Shown: positions 12,731-22,484 of the stretch, piece after piece | How the letters are laid out: every line of letters begins with the position of its first letter | How positions within the stretch are numbered: the first letter of the stretch is position 1 | Origin: Cladophialophora immunda | Lineage: Eukaryota; Ascomycota; Eurotiomycetes; Chaetothyriales; Herpotrichiellaceae | Length of the DNA stretch: 64,000 bases | NCBI RefSeq assembly: GCF_000835495.1 | Contig: NW_015622546.1 | Span: 1,180,883-1,244,882 of the forward strand | Reading direction: 5' to 3' | The notes under the pieces: model-generated | What the model saw: only the letters and a program-made list of their open reading frames with translations | What the model was told of the DNA's origin: nothing | Databases searched by the model: none | Translations under genes and position numbers: made by a program

Positions 12731-13888
12731 TCACGCTTCCCCAGGCCTGTCTGCTCCGCGCAGCAACTGCCACTCTTCCGTGCGGCTCAAGGGCCCCCGC
12801 TTCCAAACGCCCCCGAGACGGTCGCCGAGCGACATCGTGCCCGAAGTCGGTTCCATCGGTATGAGCTCGGACCCCCCGTGCGAGTCCTTTCTCCGATCAC
12901 TACTCAACACCTCTCGCAGCCCACTCAGCTCGTACATGACGATCGCCCGGCAGACCAGGGTGGACGCCAGATACCTCGCCACCACGGCCGTGGCGTCGCT
13001 GGTGGAGATGAAGATGAGGCTCGAAAAGACGAGCGTCCCGTACACAATGTGCAGCACGGTGCCCGTGGCGGTGAACCAGGAGAGGAAGATGTACAGATAC
13101 GTCTCCTCCTTGATCTCCAGATCCGCCCCTTGTCGCGACGCAGAAGGCGTGAATTCTGCGGATATCATCTGCCACAGTCCCGCGGGCGTCTTCTCGTCGG
13201 GCTTGATGGAGATCCGGGTTCGACAATAGACTGACCACGTCCCAAAGAAGTGCACAGCAACGGCCAGAAATGCCCACAGTGCCGGGAGGTAGGCAGTCTC
13301 GGGGGCAAAGGAACAGATGGTACGCACGCAGATCTCGTAGCTCACAAAAGCCAGGTTGACGACCGCTGCGGCTGCCATGACATATTGGAAAAGAGAGACG
13401 CAGAAGCCCGCCGGCCGACTCATCTGCTTGATCCTGACGGTCTTGGGTTTCCTTTCCAGCAGCTCTGTCGTGTCAATGTAATCGAATGTGCGGATTGGCG
13501 AGACAGCGGGCGCCCCGGCTGCGAGCAGGAAGGAGAGAAAAGGCCGCCTCAGTGCCACGAGGCCGACTTCTACTGTGGTAGAGCCAACAAGGCCTAGAGT
13601 TGTCGGTAACAGACCCAGCAACACTGCGGCGGCCGCCATGTTGGACTTGCGTGTTTCGTTCAGATTTTCCAGGATACAGTCGATGACTGGCGTGACATAT
13701 TCGCTCAGATAGTCCTTCGGAGCAACTTTCTGTAAGTAACTTTGATACTCTGCCTGGCAATCATTCTCCATGATGTGCTCGAAGACCTGTCGGAATTGTC
13801 CATACCAACTCTTGAAATGCACAGCAGCCGTAGATGTGGAAATCAACGAGACGAACACCAACAGATAGAGGCACGAACGCGATGCCAT
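12731..13888 (-). CDS. Secretory-pathway multi-pass membrane protein, unknown family
   Basis: Single-exon frame of 385 aa from ATG at 13888. It begins with a clear signal peptide (residues 1-21, ending STSTAA), then a lumenal segment with Cys at ENDCQAEY and VIDCIL. Hydrophobic stretches that can span the membrane are at about 85-105, 165-192, 205-228 and 268-302. The C-terminal 60 residues are cytosolic-looking and polar (SSDRRKDSHGGSE). I think it belongs to a family of uncharacterised fungal membrane proteins common in Pezizomycotina, but I cannot name a function. It converges on the HET gene with 358 bp between the stops. No splice signal is needed. Confidence 0.7.
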   Translation of the reverse strand: MASRSCLYLLVFVSLISTSTAAVHFKSWYGQFRQVFEHIMENDCQAEYQSYLQKVAPKDYLSEYVTPVIDCILENLNETRKSNMAAAAVLLGLLPTTLGLVGSTTVEVGLVALRRPFLSFLLAAGAPAVSPIRTFDYIDTTELLERKPKTVRIKQMSRPAGFCVSLFQYVMAAAAVVNLAFVSYEICVRTICSFAPETAYLPALWAFLAVAVHFFGTWSVYCRTRISIKPDEKTPAGLWQMISAEFTPSASRQGADLEIKEETYLYIFLSWFTATGTVLHIVYGTLVFSSLIFISTSDATAVVARYLASTLVCRAIVMYELSGLREVLSSDRRKDSHGGSELIPMEPTSGTMSLGDRLGGVWKRGPLSRTEEWQLLRGADRPGEA

Positions 13889-15510
13889 TCTGACCCTAAG
13901 ATCTGACCTTTGGTAGTATGTCCCCCCAAAGGGACTTCTGGCTGGCCTTTGGGCATATAAATCGGGAGGACAAGCAAGAAATGGTCGCGCCGTCCCGCTC
14001 CCTTGGGTCTTATTTTTATCGAGGATGCCAGCGAAAAGAGTGATAGGTCTTTCGGCGGACTACGCCTAGGTTGCTTGCAACATACCAAACCCATTGGCTA
14101 AGATTCAGGTTGAGGGCCAGCGACAAGGTAGTTGAGTGGCTCCATAGGCGGAGCTCCGCTCTGGAGGCCTGAACGTGCAATGACTGATGTGACCATGCAT
14201 GCTTAGGAAGAAATCGAGCTGGAGGACCAACGCGGGGCTTATGAGGCTCTAAGACATGCTGCGGACCTAAAGCGCCCCCAAATTTCAATGCAGTAGAAGG
14301 CCGGCTGGGTTGCTGTTGGGGGGCGCTTTGGTACTGTTGCGCCTCATATTGGGCTAAAGACACCCGCAATTGGAAAAATGCCGCCGCTCTCGAGTGTGCA
14401 TTTGTGGGATGGTGCTCTCTAGAGTATCGTCAAGGTCCCGACAACTAAGATCCTGTCTTGATTGGAAGCTTACCATAATGGTGAGCATGTCCGGCCAGAG
14501 CTAATCGAGAATGAGGCATTCGCCCGGATATTCGTAGAGTAGCCGCGCTTTGAGCGATACTTAGAATACGCTTCCTCGCTAAGTAAATTGCTGTGCTTCG
14601 ATTCGACGTCTACATCGGTTTTCTGCGCCGAGAGTTGGAAAATCGAGGTGGCTGGGAGTGAAGCATCCACAAGGTCTGTCCTGCACAGTCGTCATCTATG
14701 GCACATCGCGCTTTTGAGGCTGCATATTGTCGTCTTGATGAGTGTAGCACCTTATTTGCCCGAAGTAGAGGGAATCGCTGCACTCCCCCCTAACGGCTTC
14801 AACCGATGGCGACTCTACGTTGTCGGGTTTATTAGCACCACTAAGGACGTCCTGGAGGAACTAGCCTTATACTTCACTATTGCGCACCAGTGGGAGCCAC
14901 GGCCTGCTGGAGATCTTAGTCGTCGCGTTCCTTACAAGAGGATACTTCGTGAAATCCGATTTTGTCTCCAAAGGCGGATAACATCAGACGTGTTCTTCTG
15001 AATTTGCTGCCCTTTCATTTTCGCCGGTAATTGTTGGCAGGTGGGTGGTCAAGAGCTCAATGCCGTGATGAGGAGCCGACCAAATGACCTGACGAGCTGC
15101 ATATTGGTTTTGTCGATTTTGTTCTCACTGGAGTCTTCAATCGACAGTTCCGAGAACCAAGAGGGGTGGCAAGCATGGAAGCATTGATCCGCACTTATGA
15201 TTCATAACAAGGAACACAAGACCATCATCCTGCATTTGGCCTCTGCCTCTGACCATGTGGTGTCGGTTGTGTATCGCCACAAGCGTAGTAACTGGCGTAA
15301 TCTTGGAGGGAGCGCTGCAGAAGTTGCTGAGATATCTGGTTGCCAGCGAATTAGTCTCAGGGCAGTGCATCGATATTGGCGACGTGAAGTTATCGAAAGG
15401 ACCCTCAAAGACAATGCTGCACGTATCTCGGGTCAGGCGATCTTGTGCTCCTTGCTGAAAGAAATGCCAGCTCTTTAGTCCGTATTTTGGCAGCCGTCTG
15501 CAGAAGTTCT
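13889..15510. other. Gene-poor interval with an orphan open frame
   Basis: Right of the membrane-protein start lies 1.6 kb without a convincing gene. The best frame is 14588-15001 (+). It starts at a TTG or internal ATG rather than a well-placed ATG and encodes a stretch (LEELALYFTIAHQWEPR) that looks protein-like, but I recognise no family. It may be the remnant of a gene or transposon. The left end (13889 to about 14000) should be the promoter of the membrane-protein gene. Confidence 0.35.
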
Positions 15511-16230
15511 TCATTTCTTCTTGGCCAAACTCGCCATCCGAGTGGCGGCCCTCAGAAGAGTCACTGTTCCCTCGCGTTCCTTGTCCATGGCCTTGAGCCT
15601 CAGCATCTCGACAAGCTCGGTCTGATCTTCTTCAGCCGACCGTGTCTTCCTCCGTCGCTTCATGTCGCCATTTCCATATATGACTGTCCAGTCCGCCACA
15701 TCTCTATCCACGGTCACCCCAGCACAGATCTTTGCATGTGCCCCAACCTTGACGTTTGCCAGGACTGTCACGTGGGATTCAATCAGGACTCCCTCCTTGA
15801 TTGTTGCCCCAGCATGCACCTGCGAGCTTGGATGGATGTAAACACTGTCATTGATCACAGTTTTCAGGGGGTCACGCTCCTCATCATCGACATCGTCGGC
15901 ACCGCCCTGGTGAATCAACGGGCTAGGCTGATTACTTCCCGTTTTCGAAGCCGGATCGGAGGTCGGGCCGCCTGAGATCCCAACAGGGCCACCAATGATG
16001 CATTTCTCCGAGATGATGCACTTGTCACCAATGGAGAGGGGTCCGTGGACAGCGACCAGTTGAGCTCTAGGATGTACTAGGTCATGTTCACCGACTGTGA
16101 TGGCGTGGGTGCCACGGACGTACGCACCGGGGTCCAGATGGGTGGTCTGCCCGAGGGTCACTGGTGGGCGTGACGATGATGCCGATGTTGATTGCGATGC
16201 AGAAGCCGCAGGGTTTGACTGGGAGCTCAT
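15511..16230 (-). CDS. Dynactin subunit 6 (p27)
   Basis: 239 aa from ATG at 16230. The frame is open 14 codons further upstream but only from a GTG. After a Ser/Ala-rich N-terminus come hexapeptide repeats of a left-handed beta-helix (HLDPGAYVRGTHAITVGEHDLVHPRAQL, shown here only in part as IGDKCIISEKCIIG, INDSVYIHPSSQVHAGATI, VKVGAHAKICAGV). They are split by a disordered loop rich in Ser, Gly and Asp. The C-terminus is a charged helix ending MASLAKKK. p27 sits with p25 at the pointed end of the dynactin Arp1 filament and helps select cargo for dynein, e.g. early endosomes in hyphae. Length and repeat order fit the fungal family. Confidence 0.85.
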   Translation of the reverse strand: MSSQSNPAASASQSTSASSSRPPVTLGQTTHLDPGAYVRGTHAITVGEHDLVHPRAQLVAVHGPLSIGDKCIISEKCIIGGPVGISGGPTSDPASKTGSNQPSPLIHQGGADDVDDEERDPLKTVINDSVYIHPSSQVHAGATIKEGVLIESHVTVLANVKVGAHAKICAGVTVDRDVADWTVIYGNGDMKRRRKTRSAEEDQTELVEMLRLKAMDKEREGTVTLLRAATRMASLAKKK

Positions 16231-16899
16231 CTTATTCCTCCTTGAACTTGAGGGGAGGAAACAGCGGAACACAATGGACTGTCTGACGACTTGAAATTCT
16301 TTGCAGGGAACGCGTCGAGGTCACAGTGCAAGGGGAAAAGACGCGTTTGATTGGCTCTTCTTCATGATCACGTGGATACATCAGCAGCATGCTGTTTTAA
16401 AGATGCACCGAGGCACTTACCCAGATTAGCTATGAAAGTGCATATTCGACTACACGCTGCTTTGACTAGTCGAGCTGCCACTGATCTCCATCCCAGCAAG
16501 CCTCAAACCGCGCTAGCCTATAAACATTAGCGTAGAGTCCTGGCAGGCATTCTGGCCTCGACGTCGCCCTCTCGCGTCGCTTAGTCCCGAACGTTTTGCT
16601 CCGTCTCCCTAAACATAGCCCAAGATATCCAGCACAGCCGCACCTCCATTTCGAGTCTCGACCTCTCAGCCGCTTGATCTAGCCAGCCGCTGCCGCTATT
16701 TACCAATTGGGCACGTTTTGGAAATACTATCTGCCCCTACGTGGGTTTGGAATCTATTTGCTAACAGCATTGTGACTGGGCCGAGGGCTGCTTGAGACAT
16801 GGCGCCAGATATCATCAGCCTCACCAGGCCAATTGAGCCTGAGCGTCTCCAGCATTTCTTCTTTTGCGATTCTGGCCCTTTCAAACAATTTCGGTGACA
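16231..16899. promoter_or_regulatory. Divergent promoter region
   Basis: Upstream space shared by the dynactin p27 gene (-) and the OST-alpha-type gene (+). A CACGTG E-box/G-box lies near 16369 within TCACGTGGA. No other element can be assigned. Confidence 0.35.
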
Positions 16900-18677
16900 A
16901 TGGGGTGGCCACAATGCAATTCAACATTGTCCGACTTGACGGGTAGTGTCGATTTCTCCTTCTCATGTTCGTCTCCGCTAACCAGTGCCGGTGACAGAAG
17001 AACCGGTCGGGAACGGTTGGACAGTACATAAAATCCTGGTTTGGATTGCAGTGGGCTCGACCATCCTTGCGGGGGTACTTTCTCTGTCACAGATACCGAT
17101 GCACGCCACGCATTACATGCAGGCGTCGCGGCAGAAACAGTGAGTCTTCTGTCTTGAGCTCGACCTCAGGGCTGATCGAGCCGCCAGTGTCACGAGAATG
17201 CTCTTCATGATACCTGTTTATAGTGTCAGCAATCTCCTTCCGGTTGTTTACTACAGGAAAAACATTTATTTCCTCCTCATTGGAAATGCCTACGCCGCGT
17301 TTGGGCTCGCGTCCTTCTTCAACTTACTTAGCTCCTATATTGCCCCAAATCTCCACCAACAAAAGGGATACTTCAGACATGTGACACCAAGGAAATGGAA
17401 CTGGCCTGTATCCTGGCTACAGAAGTGTACGGGCGGCGCCGAGAAAGGATTGTTGCGCACCCCGAGCAGCGGTCTAACGTGGTTCAATGTAAGAGTCACC
17501 GAGATTCCCGGAACGTCTCTGACTGTTGACAGATCAACTTCTTCGGCGTTTTCCAATACTGTTTTGTCTTGATGGCCACATCAATTGCTGGCGTCATTGC
17601 TCAAATATTTGATCGCTATTGTAGTGAGGCTCCTATTCAACCTGCCTTCGCTCATATATGGGCATTTCGGTCACTGGCCACTGATGGCTGCATCCTTGCT
17701 GAATTGTCGCAGATTCTGGCCTTTAACACCGCCTCCGCTATCGTTTCTTCCTTCGTGAGTTGTCCCTCCTTCCGAAATCACATAACGCTCAGATTCCGAC
17801 ATGTATTTGGAGACATCATACTGGATTAATTTTTGTTGGGAACCATTTGTGCAATTTTTGATAAGACCGAGACTAGTTCTAACACCCTGTACAGTGCCTT
17901 GGACAATACCATGATCAGATTGTTGGTGATGTCAACCAATGGAAGACCAAATTCCAGTTTTCCTGCATCAAAATTGTGCTCTATCTCTTAACTTATCAAA
18001 ATGTATTGCTTCCTCCCAGAATGCTATTGACGCAGCTGATTACCTGGAGCTAGTTGCTCATGTCCATACTCTTGAGCCTAGGCGCCTTCAGGGCGTCGAA
18101 GCGCTTTCAAACCCCGGATCTCCGTGTCTCCCTGCCGGGGACCCTTCTTTGCGCCGAGATGGCCATAATATCTCTCCTCCATCTCCGGGCGTACCCGTAT
18201 AGGCCTTATACCAAGGGCGCAAACTGGACAAGGTCAGATGGTTCGGAGGTGCTCGGTGAGTACAAGGGCGGCGCTTTCGGTCTCCTGGCCTTGGTCGACG
18301 TGTTGAACTGGTGGGACATTGTCAAGGCCATATGCCGTGCTGCCAAATGGATGGTCGTTGGTCGCAGGTCCCGACAAAGCGACCCCAGCTATAATGTCCT
18401 CGGGAAATACACGGGGGATTCTCAATTTGGGGACGACCATCGCCTCCAAAACTTAGGCCCACGAGTATTGCCTCCCAGGTATGCAGAGCCTGGCGATGAC
18501 GCCCACGTTGTGGAGCAGCAGGTGGACGACCAACGCAGTAACAGTGTGCTTTTAGGACAAGGCAGTTCGTACATGGCTCGAGGGGAGACTGAAAGCGATG
18601 ATCGCTATCGTGATGCCTACGACATCGGTCTGGTATCAACACCATATCAGGGCTACCGCTATCCGGAATATATCTAG
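16900..18677 (+). CDS. OST-alpha/TMEM184 family seven-helix membrane protein
   Basis: Rebuilt exons: 16900-16942, 16998-17139, 17188-17488, 17533-17754, 17895-18002, 18054-18677. All phases agree, giving 479 aa. The first exon reads MGWPQCNSTL, a lumenal Cys and N-glycosylation sequon. Helices follow: VHKILVWIAVGSTILAGVL, RMLFMIPVYSVSNLLPVVYY, AFGLASFFNLLSSYIAPNLH, GVFQYCFVLMATSIAGVI, IKIVLYLLTYQNLLMSILLS, LPGTLLCAEMAIISLLHL. The C-terminal 150 residues are a soluble tail. Relative to the family as I recall it, 17 residues encoded by 17662-17712 are extra. That 51-nt block begins GC and ends CGCAG after CTGAAT, so it may be a GC-AG intron (product then 462 aa). The block 18003-18053 must be an intron because it ends in an in-frame TAG. 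Substrate unknown; animal relatives move organic solutes or act at vacuole and endosome membranes. Confidence 0.8.
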
Positions 18678-19120
18678 GCCCATCTATAGTATATGAAACA
18701 ACCATCTTGTACTCCTTCCAAAGATTATTTTCCTGGTCGATTCATAGAAGGGGTCACGCTTGAGAACGCTTTGCGCTTCAACAGGTACATCTCCCTGGTC
18801 AAATCCCCATTCTCTCCGTAGTGGATACAAGAGCAGCAACACCCAATACATGCTGTAATACGGAGGCTCTTGTGATCCGGGATAACAGGACAGAGTCGAC
18901 CATTCAGCGGGTCGGCAGTGGAGCATCGAGCAGGGTGGATCCGTGACTTGGCGGGTATCCAACGTTTCTAGGGAGTACACGTATATATTTATATACTCCG
19001 TACCTACCACGCATATATCTCGTCTCATCACGCGTAGATAGTCTTCTCACTCCAACCTTTAGGCTTTGCGAACGAACATCGCAGTGTCTGATCATCTGGT
19101 ATGGTTGGCCGACGCGAAGC
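18678..19120. promoter_or_regulatory. Intergenic region upstream of PSF3
   Basis: It holds an inverted repeat GGAGTA...TACTCC at about 18972-18999 around an AT-only core (TATATATTTATA), 120-150 nt before the PSF3 ATG. This could be a TATA-like promoter core or a weak hairpin. Nothing coding is seen. Confidence 0.4.
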
Positions 19121-19942
19121 ATGTCTTACTACGACGTCGACGCCATCTTGACTGACTCGCAAAAACTGCCCTGCACCTTTGAATTGGACGTGCCTGGCCT
19201 CGGGTACTTGGATGGCAATGCCGGCGGAACAGTCAGTGTGACAACAATCCCGTATCCCCGAGGCGGAACAAACGAGTAGATGTGTTGCTGATACACGAGA
19301 GACAGATCAAAGCGGGCACCAAGATCGATCTGCCCATGTGGCTAGGCGTCATGCTCGCGGTGTCGACGGGGTAAGCATCGCACACGTCCGCAGGCATCCA
19401 AAACGCGTGAAGATCGCATCCGTCTGATTGTGTCTGTCTCTCAACCAGAAACACGCCTGGTTCTCCAAGGCTCGTCACGCTGGATTTCCCGGCACCGCTG
19501 CAGCAGCGCGTCATCAACGCGCTTAAGGCAGACCCCAAGACAGTCGATCTGCGCACGCAGGCACCGCACTTCTACGCCCTCGGAGCTCGAATCATGGAGT
19601 TATTCGATGATCGCGCGGTGTTGGATACCTTGTTAGATGTAAGTATTATACTCGTGTTCCCGCCCCCAACCCCCCTGACGCGGATTGCGATACACGCTCG
19701 TCGAACTATGGTGTTTAGTTCGAAGTCCGATATTGATGCGAGAGGTGTTTGCCGGGGTCTAGACATTCAAAGAACGAGCAGCAGAAATCGCCGATCAAGC
19801 GCATAACCCTCGCGGCGCATTGGGCGAGGGAGCAGAGTTCCTGCGAGGACTGGAGGAGAGTGAACGACAGTTATTCAAGGCAGCACACGAGGGTCCCAAA
19901 GCCGTGAGAGCTTGGACGCAGGATTTGAAGAAGAACACTTGA
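19121..19942 (+). CDS. PSF3: GINS complex subunit Psf3
   Basis: Four exons: 19121-19231, 19306-19370, 19449-19638, 19763-19942. The introns have donors GTCAGT, GTAAGC and GTAAGT and acceptors CAG, CAG and TAG. The joins are in phase and give 181 aa. The start MSYYDVDAILTDSQKLPCTF and the next stretch ELDVPGLGYLDG are the N-terminal signature of Psf3. KIDLPMWLGVMLA and PHFYALGARIMEL follow at the expected places. The C-terminal exon is helical (FKERAAEIADQAH). With Sld5, Psf1 and Psf2 it forms GINS, which joins Cdc45 and Mcm2-7 in the replicative helicase. Its stop lies 117 bp from that of VPS60 on the opposite strand. Confidence 0.92.
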
Positions 19943-20059
19943 CATTGTGGACCTCAAACAACGAAGAGACGCACGCTTGTACGCGACATTACAGATTTTG
20001 CAGAGTCGACAGACAGTTGTAACGAGAAAAACGATAGCTCACATCCCCAACAGCCATTC

Positions 20060-20769
20060 TTAGCCAACACCGCCCGCGGCCTCCTTGACCTTGGCATGCT
20101 CCGGAGGCTCGTCCACGAACTGTGGTGGAGCGACTTCGTCCTGCAGGAAGCCGGGTGTACTCTCGCCAATCCCCATCTCTTGCTCAAACATCATATCCTC
20201 ACCCAGCGCCTCAAGCTCGGCATCCAGCTCGGCCTCGTCGACCTCATCAGGCACATCGTAGGCGCGACTGATACTCTCGTTGATCTCATTGCCGATCTCC
20301 ATCAGATCCGCCATTTCGTCCTGCATCTGTTCTATCTTGTCGATGTTGATCTTGCCGTACTGTTGCTTCAGTGCCTTGTTCGTGGTCTTCATCGCATCCA
20401 CGGTGGTCATGACATTCTTCAGGTTATCTTGCATCACTCCCGCCTGTTCCATGTTCCACGACTGCTGCTGAAGCTGGTCCCGTTGTGATTCGTACATTTT
20501 GCGTCGCTGTAGGACTTTGAGGGCTTTCTGTTTGATTGCCTGTTTCCCAGGCCCATCGCGCATTTTCGACAGCTTCTGCTGATACGTGGAGAGTTCGGCA
20601 TTGATTTTGGCGAGCTTGACATCGATGGAATCGATTCTCGTGTCTACCTGCGACGAGAGTCAGACCATCCCAAGCTGCCCGGAGAGGGGCTGGTGAAACC
20701 CACATTTTGTATAGCGCTGTTCAAAGTGGGCTTGGGTGCCGTGTTTTTGGATCCGAAGAGCCGATTCAT
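20060..20769 (-). CDS. VPS60: ESCRT-III subunit Vps60/CHMP5
   Basis: Two exons: complement of 20704-20769 and 20060-20647, with a 56-nt intron (donor GTGGGT, acceptor CAG) in phase 0; 217 aa. Exon 1 reads MNRLFGSKNTAPKPTLNSAI, the usual Vps60 start. The first helices are basic (KQAIKQKALKVLQRRKMYE), and the second half is acidic (DEVDEAELDAELEALGEDM), the Snf7-fold pattern of a basic core and acidic autoinhibitory tail. Vps60 binds Vta1 and promotes Vps4-driven disassembly of ESCRT-III during multivesicular-body sorting at endosomes. It is tail to tail with PSF3. Confidence 0.92.
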
Positions 20770-22484
20770 CCTGTGCGAGATCTCAATTGAAAAGGATCCT
20801 TCCAGACATTAGAGGAAACGCGGAGAATTGTGGTGTCTGTGTACGAGATACTCGAGTGTAGATGGAGCAGCGATGCAGCGAAAGTTGCCTGCCCCGGCCT
20901 GTGAGGCTTTCTGGTGCGTCATCTCGCTCCGACATTTATCCGGTGACCTCTTGGTACTGCCGCCCTCGCTCGCCCACATTTTCTCATCTCGCCCTCCGGA
21001 ATCCCTCGTGCTTTGGTATGCCCTAGAGCGCTTCCAGCAGTATCTTTACTCGGCAGGGAGATGCATTATCCTTTGAGTTTTGTCAATGGCGTTTACGGAC
21101 TAGCAATACCTGGTCTTGATGCTCAACAACGTCAATTCATTCTAGTAGGTCACCACGGCAAACTGCTGCGGCAAAGCAGGTCATCGCAACGTGGCAGTCC
21201 CAAGGTAAGGAGGTGAGAGAGACCAGGGGTAAGGGTCGTCCCGCACGAGATGCAGGTTTCGACTTACAGATCTGCAGATGCGCAAATTGACTATGACTAC
21301 CGAGTATCCTCCTCCTCATTGATGCCCAAAGCTTTTGCCAGATGATCCCGGAAAGGTTGCACGTGCCTGCGGCCCCCTTTTTCTTTACTACTCGGTGCCA
21401 CCTCATCTGCATATCTGGTGTCACGCTTCCCATGCATCAGGGCATTCACCATCATATCACCTGTTAGTGCTTCGGCCAGTTGGAGATTGGGCTTCGGTGG
21501 AAAGAGCTAGGACATCTGGGGGCCCGGCTGGCTGGGGGGGGCCCTTGCGATTCGGACTTTCTAGGGAGCCATGTGGCATGGGCATTTCGTGGCGGGCAAT
21601 AATCATCAGGATAGGCGGATTGTTGGGCGCGGTGCGAGGGAAAAAGGGGGGCGCTTGTTTGTGGAGGCGCCGGCAAGAGGGCCACAAGGCATCTGCTAAT
21701 GGTCAGTCGCTAGCTTGTCCTTGCGACTTCTGCGACTTCAGGACTCCAGCTTCTTCGGCCGGTGGTGAATCTCGTGCCCAAGTCACTCAGCCGGTCCCTT
21801 TCCCGTCACTTGGCTCTTTTGCCTGCGCTCCGTGTTGCACGTAGCACAACTCTTGTCATTGCTATTATCAGTGTTTTGTACCACAACCCATTCAAGGCAC
21901 CAGCCATAATACTACCGCGCCTCCATAACTCCAAGACGCTTGGTGCTGCATTCCATGTAAACTGGAGATTTGTGATCAGTGGACGGCGCAGTTCTGACTG
22001 CTTTCCTGCCAAGTTCGCGCGGGCTTCTCTCTTTCTTTTTGTTACCCGCCGAATCTCCAACCAGACTCCCGAATCATCCACAACTTACAAACCACCGTAC
22101 ACATCACCTCTCGCGCTCAGAGACCCTCCATCCCTACAGTAATCGCTTCCGGGCGAACAGTCCTGGGACCCGTGTCTTTGACGGTTGTCCTGACTTCTCT
22201 TCCAGTCACTCCTTTGTAACAACAGGTAAACATGCGGTTGCACACTCCGAGTTACCGGCAACATTGCACACCTCAAGAGGTTCCCGGTTGCTCATTTGCT
22301 TCAAAGAGCTAACTTTTGGACACCGATAATAGCGCTGGACCGCCTGTCTATGTCTTACTCAATATTCAATTCACGAGTTACGACTTCCCACGGCCTGTTA
22401 CTTGACGACCACACCCCTCCGATTCTGTATCATTACTAAGATCTCCTGCCGTACTCCGATCGCGTCCGAATCGCAGCCGCAACC
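20770..22484. promoter_or_regulatory. 1.7-kb divergent intergenic region
   Basis: Space between the 5' ends of VPS60 (-) and the SAPS gene (+). Several frames of 70-170 codons occur, but none has a good start, domain or codon pattern. An eight-G run lies near 21534-21541. The last 400 bp, C/T-rich, should be the promoter and leader of the SAPS gene. Confidence 0.4.

Noticed and set aside
18051..18053. Premature TAG in the OST-alpha-type gene
   Set aside because: The TAG is the 3' end of a 51-nt intron (18003-18053). Removing it restores exact alignment length to the family, so the gene is not broken there.
20770..22484. Possible extra gene in the 1.7-kb gap before the SAPS gene
   Set aside because: Frames up to 169 codons lack coding character, and no exon chain with matching phases could be built.
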